64,000 bases of DNA. Origin: Trebouxia sp. TZW2008. Its lineage: Eukaryota > Chlorophyta > Trebouxiophyceae > Trebouxiales > Trebouxiaceae. The translations under genes and the position numbers were made by a program. The stretch spans positions 186,536 to 250,535 of the forward strand of contig BDIU01000167.1 of the NCBI GenBank assembly GCA_002118135.1, written 5' to 3'. Each line of letters opens with the position of its first letter. Position 1 is the stretch's first letter. Positions 63,399 to 64,000 of this stretch are shown one piece after another. The notes beneath the pieces were generated by a model, which worked only from the letters and a program-made list of their open reading frames with translations, did not search any database and had not been told where the DNA came from.

Positions 63399-64000
63399 CG
63401 CTTAGCCGCCGTGTCTCATCGGTGCGGTAATCAGTTTGTCGTGCGCACAGTTGGAGCACCTGAGTCCGTGCAAGTTTGTGCCCGACGCGATCGCATCGAC
63501 CTGCGACGCAACCCAATTGGCTCGGTCACCGTTGCGAGCGCTCGGCAAGAAGAGCATCGCGGCTCGACAATCGCCTGAGATTTACTCAACTGCACTGACT
63601 TAGACTCAATGGTGAGCCATGCCGACTGTCCGTTCGACGTCCAAAAAGGCAGGCATAGGCATTGCTGTAAGCATGCAGAGGAACAGGCATTGCTGTGAGC
63701 ATGCTTTAGCACACGATGTAGTCAACCTGCTTTCTCTGGCATACAAGCCAATCGAGATTGCAGTTATAACTTAGTTAAATAGAGCCACAATATTGCCAGC
63801 AGCATACACTTGACGCAAGCTAGATCTAGAGTGACAAAATCTGCCAGCTGACTGGCTTCTGAGCAAGCCTTGTGATGTCGATAGTGCAAGCAGCCCAACA
63901 GACTATTCTGCATTCAGAAGCAGACATCATGATCCTGAGCACATCAGGATTTTGCTTGTCAAAAGACTGGACCATTTTGCATTTAATATTTGCATACAGC
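63399..64000. other. Upstream region of ERG28 to window end
   Basis: This contains the ERG28 promoter region. A short frame at 63609-63698 (MVSHADCPFDVQKGRHRHCC) contains a small duplication (CATTGCTGTxAGCATGC twice, at about 63659 and 63687). No recognised gene was found. Confidence 0.4.

Noticed and set aside
1..64000. tRNA genes, rRNA, CRISPR arrays, prophage or bacterial mobile elements
   Set aside because: No T-arm GTTCGA-type signature in tRNA context, no rRNA-like blocks, no evenly spaced palindromic repeats with unique spacers. The tandem arrays are exon-derived.

Overview
The window is nuclear DNA of a photosynthetic eukaryote, most probably a green alga (Chlorophyta; I would guess a trebouxiophyte-like lineage, but this is inference). 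Genes are built of many short exons with GT/AG introns, on both strands. Several products point to the green lineage: a PsbP-domain thylakoid lumen protein, an organellar ribosome recycling factor, an HHL1-like protein and a plant-type cytochrome c oxidase subunit 5C. No bacterial operons, CRISPR arrays, rRNA or tRNA genes were seen. All gene models were assembled by eye from exon reading frames, splice signals and remembered family sequences.

Layout: 1-1702 (+) is the 3' part of an unrecognised gene with a tandem exon array. 2462-3313 (-) is a centromeric histone H3 (CENH3). 4001-18273 (+) is RAD50, spread over about 14 kb. 18987-20317 (+) is a PsbP-domain protein and 21147-23945 (+) a CRAL-TRIO/Sec14-like protein. 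24759-27831 (-) is CLP1, the RNA 5'-kinase. 28191-30618 (+) is an isocitrate lyase/PEP mutase superfamily protein. 31070-34354 (+) is LAS1. 34668-37856 (-) is unrecognised. 38227-38539 (+) is COX5C-like. 39896-41343 (+) is a ribosome recycling factor. 41683-42860 (-) is HHL1-like. 43248-50821 (+) is an FNBP4-like two-WW protein. 51664-52460 (-) is an Sft1/Bet1-like SNARE. 53229-55606 (-) is a mitochondrial thiamine pyrophosphate carrier. 55896-57428 (+) is TAF7. 58330-60934 (+) is an FtsJ/RrmJ rRNA methyltransferase. 62621-63398 (-) is ERG28.

The genes are housekeeping functions: chromosome biology (CENH3, RAD50), RNA processing and ribosome biogenesis (CLP1, LAS1, FtsJ), transcription (TAF7), secretion and lipids (Sft1, CRAL-TRIO, ERG28) and organelle function. 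They form no single pathway. Several are divergent pairs with a few hundred bases between starts (CENH3/RAD50, CLP1/ICL-like, 34668 gene/COX5C, HHL1-like/FNBP4-like, carrier/TAF7), so bidirectional promoters are likely.

The most striking structure is a recurrent tandem duplication of short exon-intron segments. In RAD50 the exon carrying the ABC signature (C-loop) motif has four partial or full copies, and the exon carrying Walker B/D-loop has five, of which only the last looks complete. Coiled-coil exons are also duplicated, with in-frame stops in the extra copies. Similar arrays occur in the first gene, the FNBP4-like gene, TAF7 and just downstream of FtsJ. Some copies keep splice sites and phase (possible alternative exons or acceptors); others are visibly dead (poison exons or relics). 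Other points of interest are an ICL/PEPM-family protein lacking the catalytic cysteine, an approximately 80-bp element present in introns of two unrelated genes, a dispersed transposon-like segment, and compact inverted repeats.
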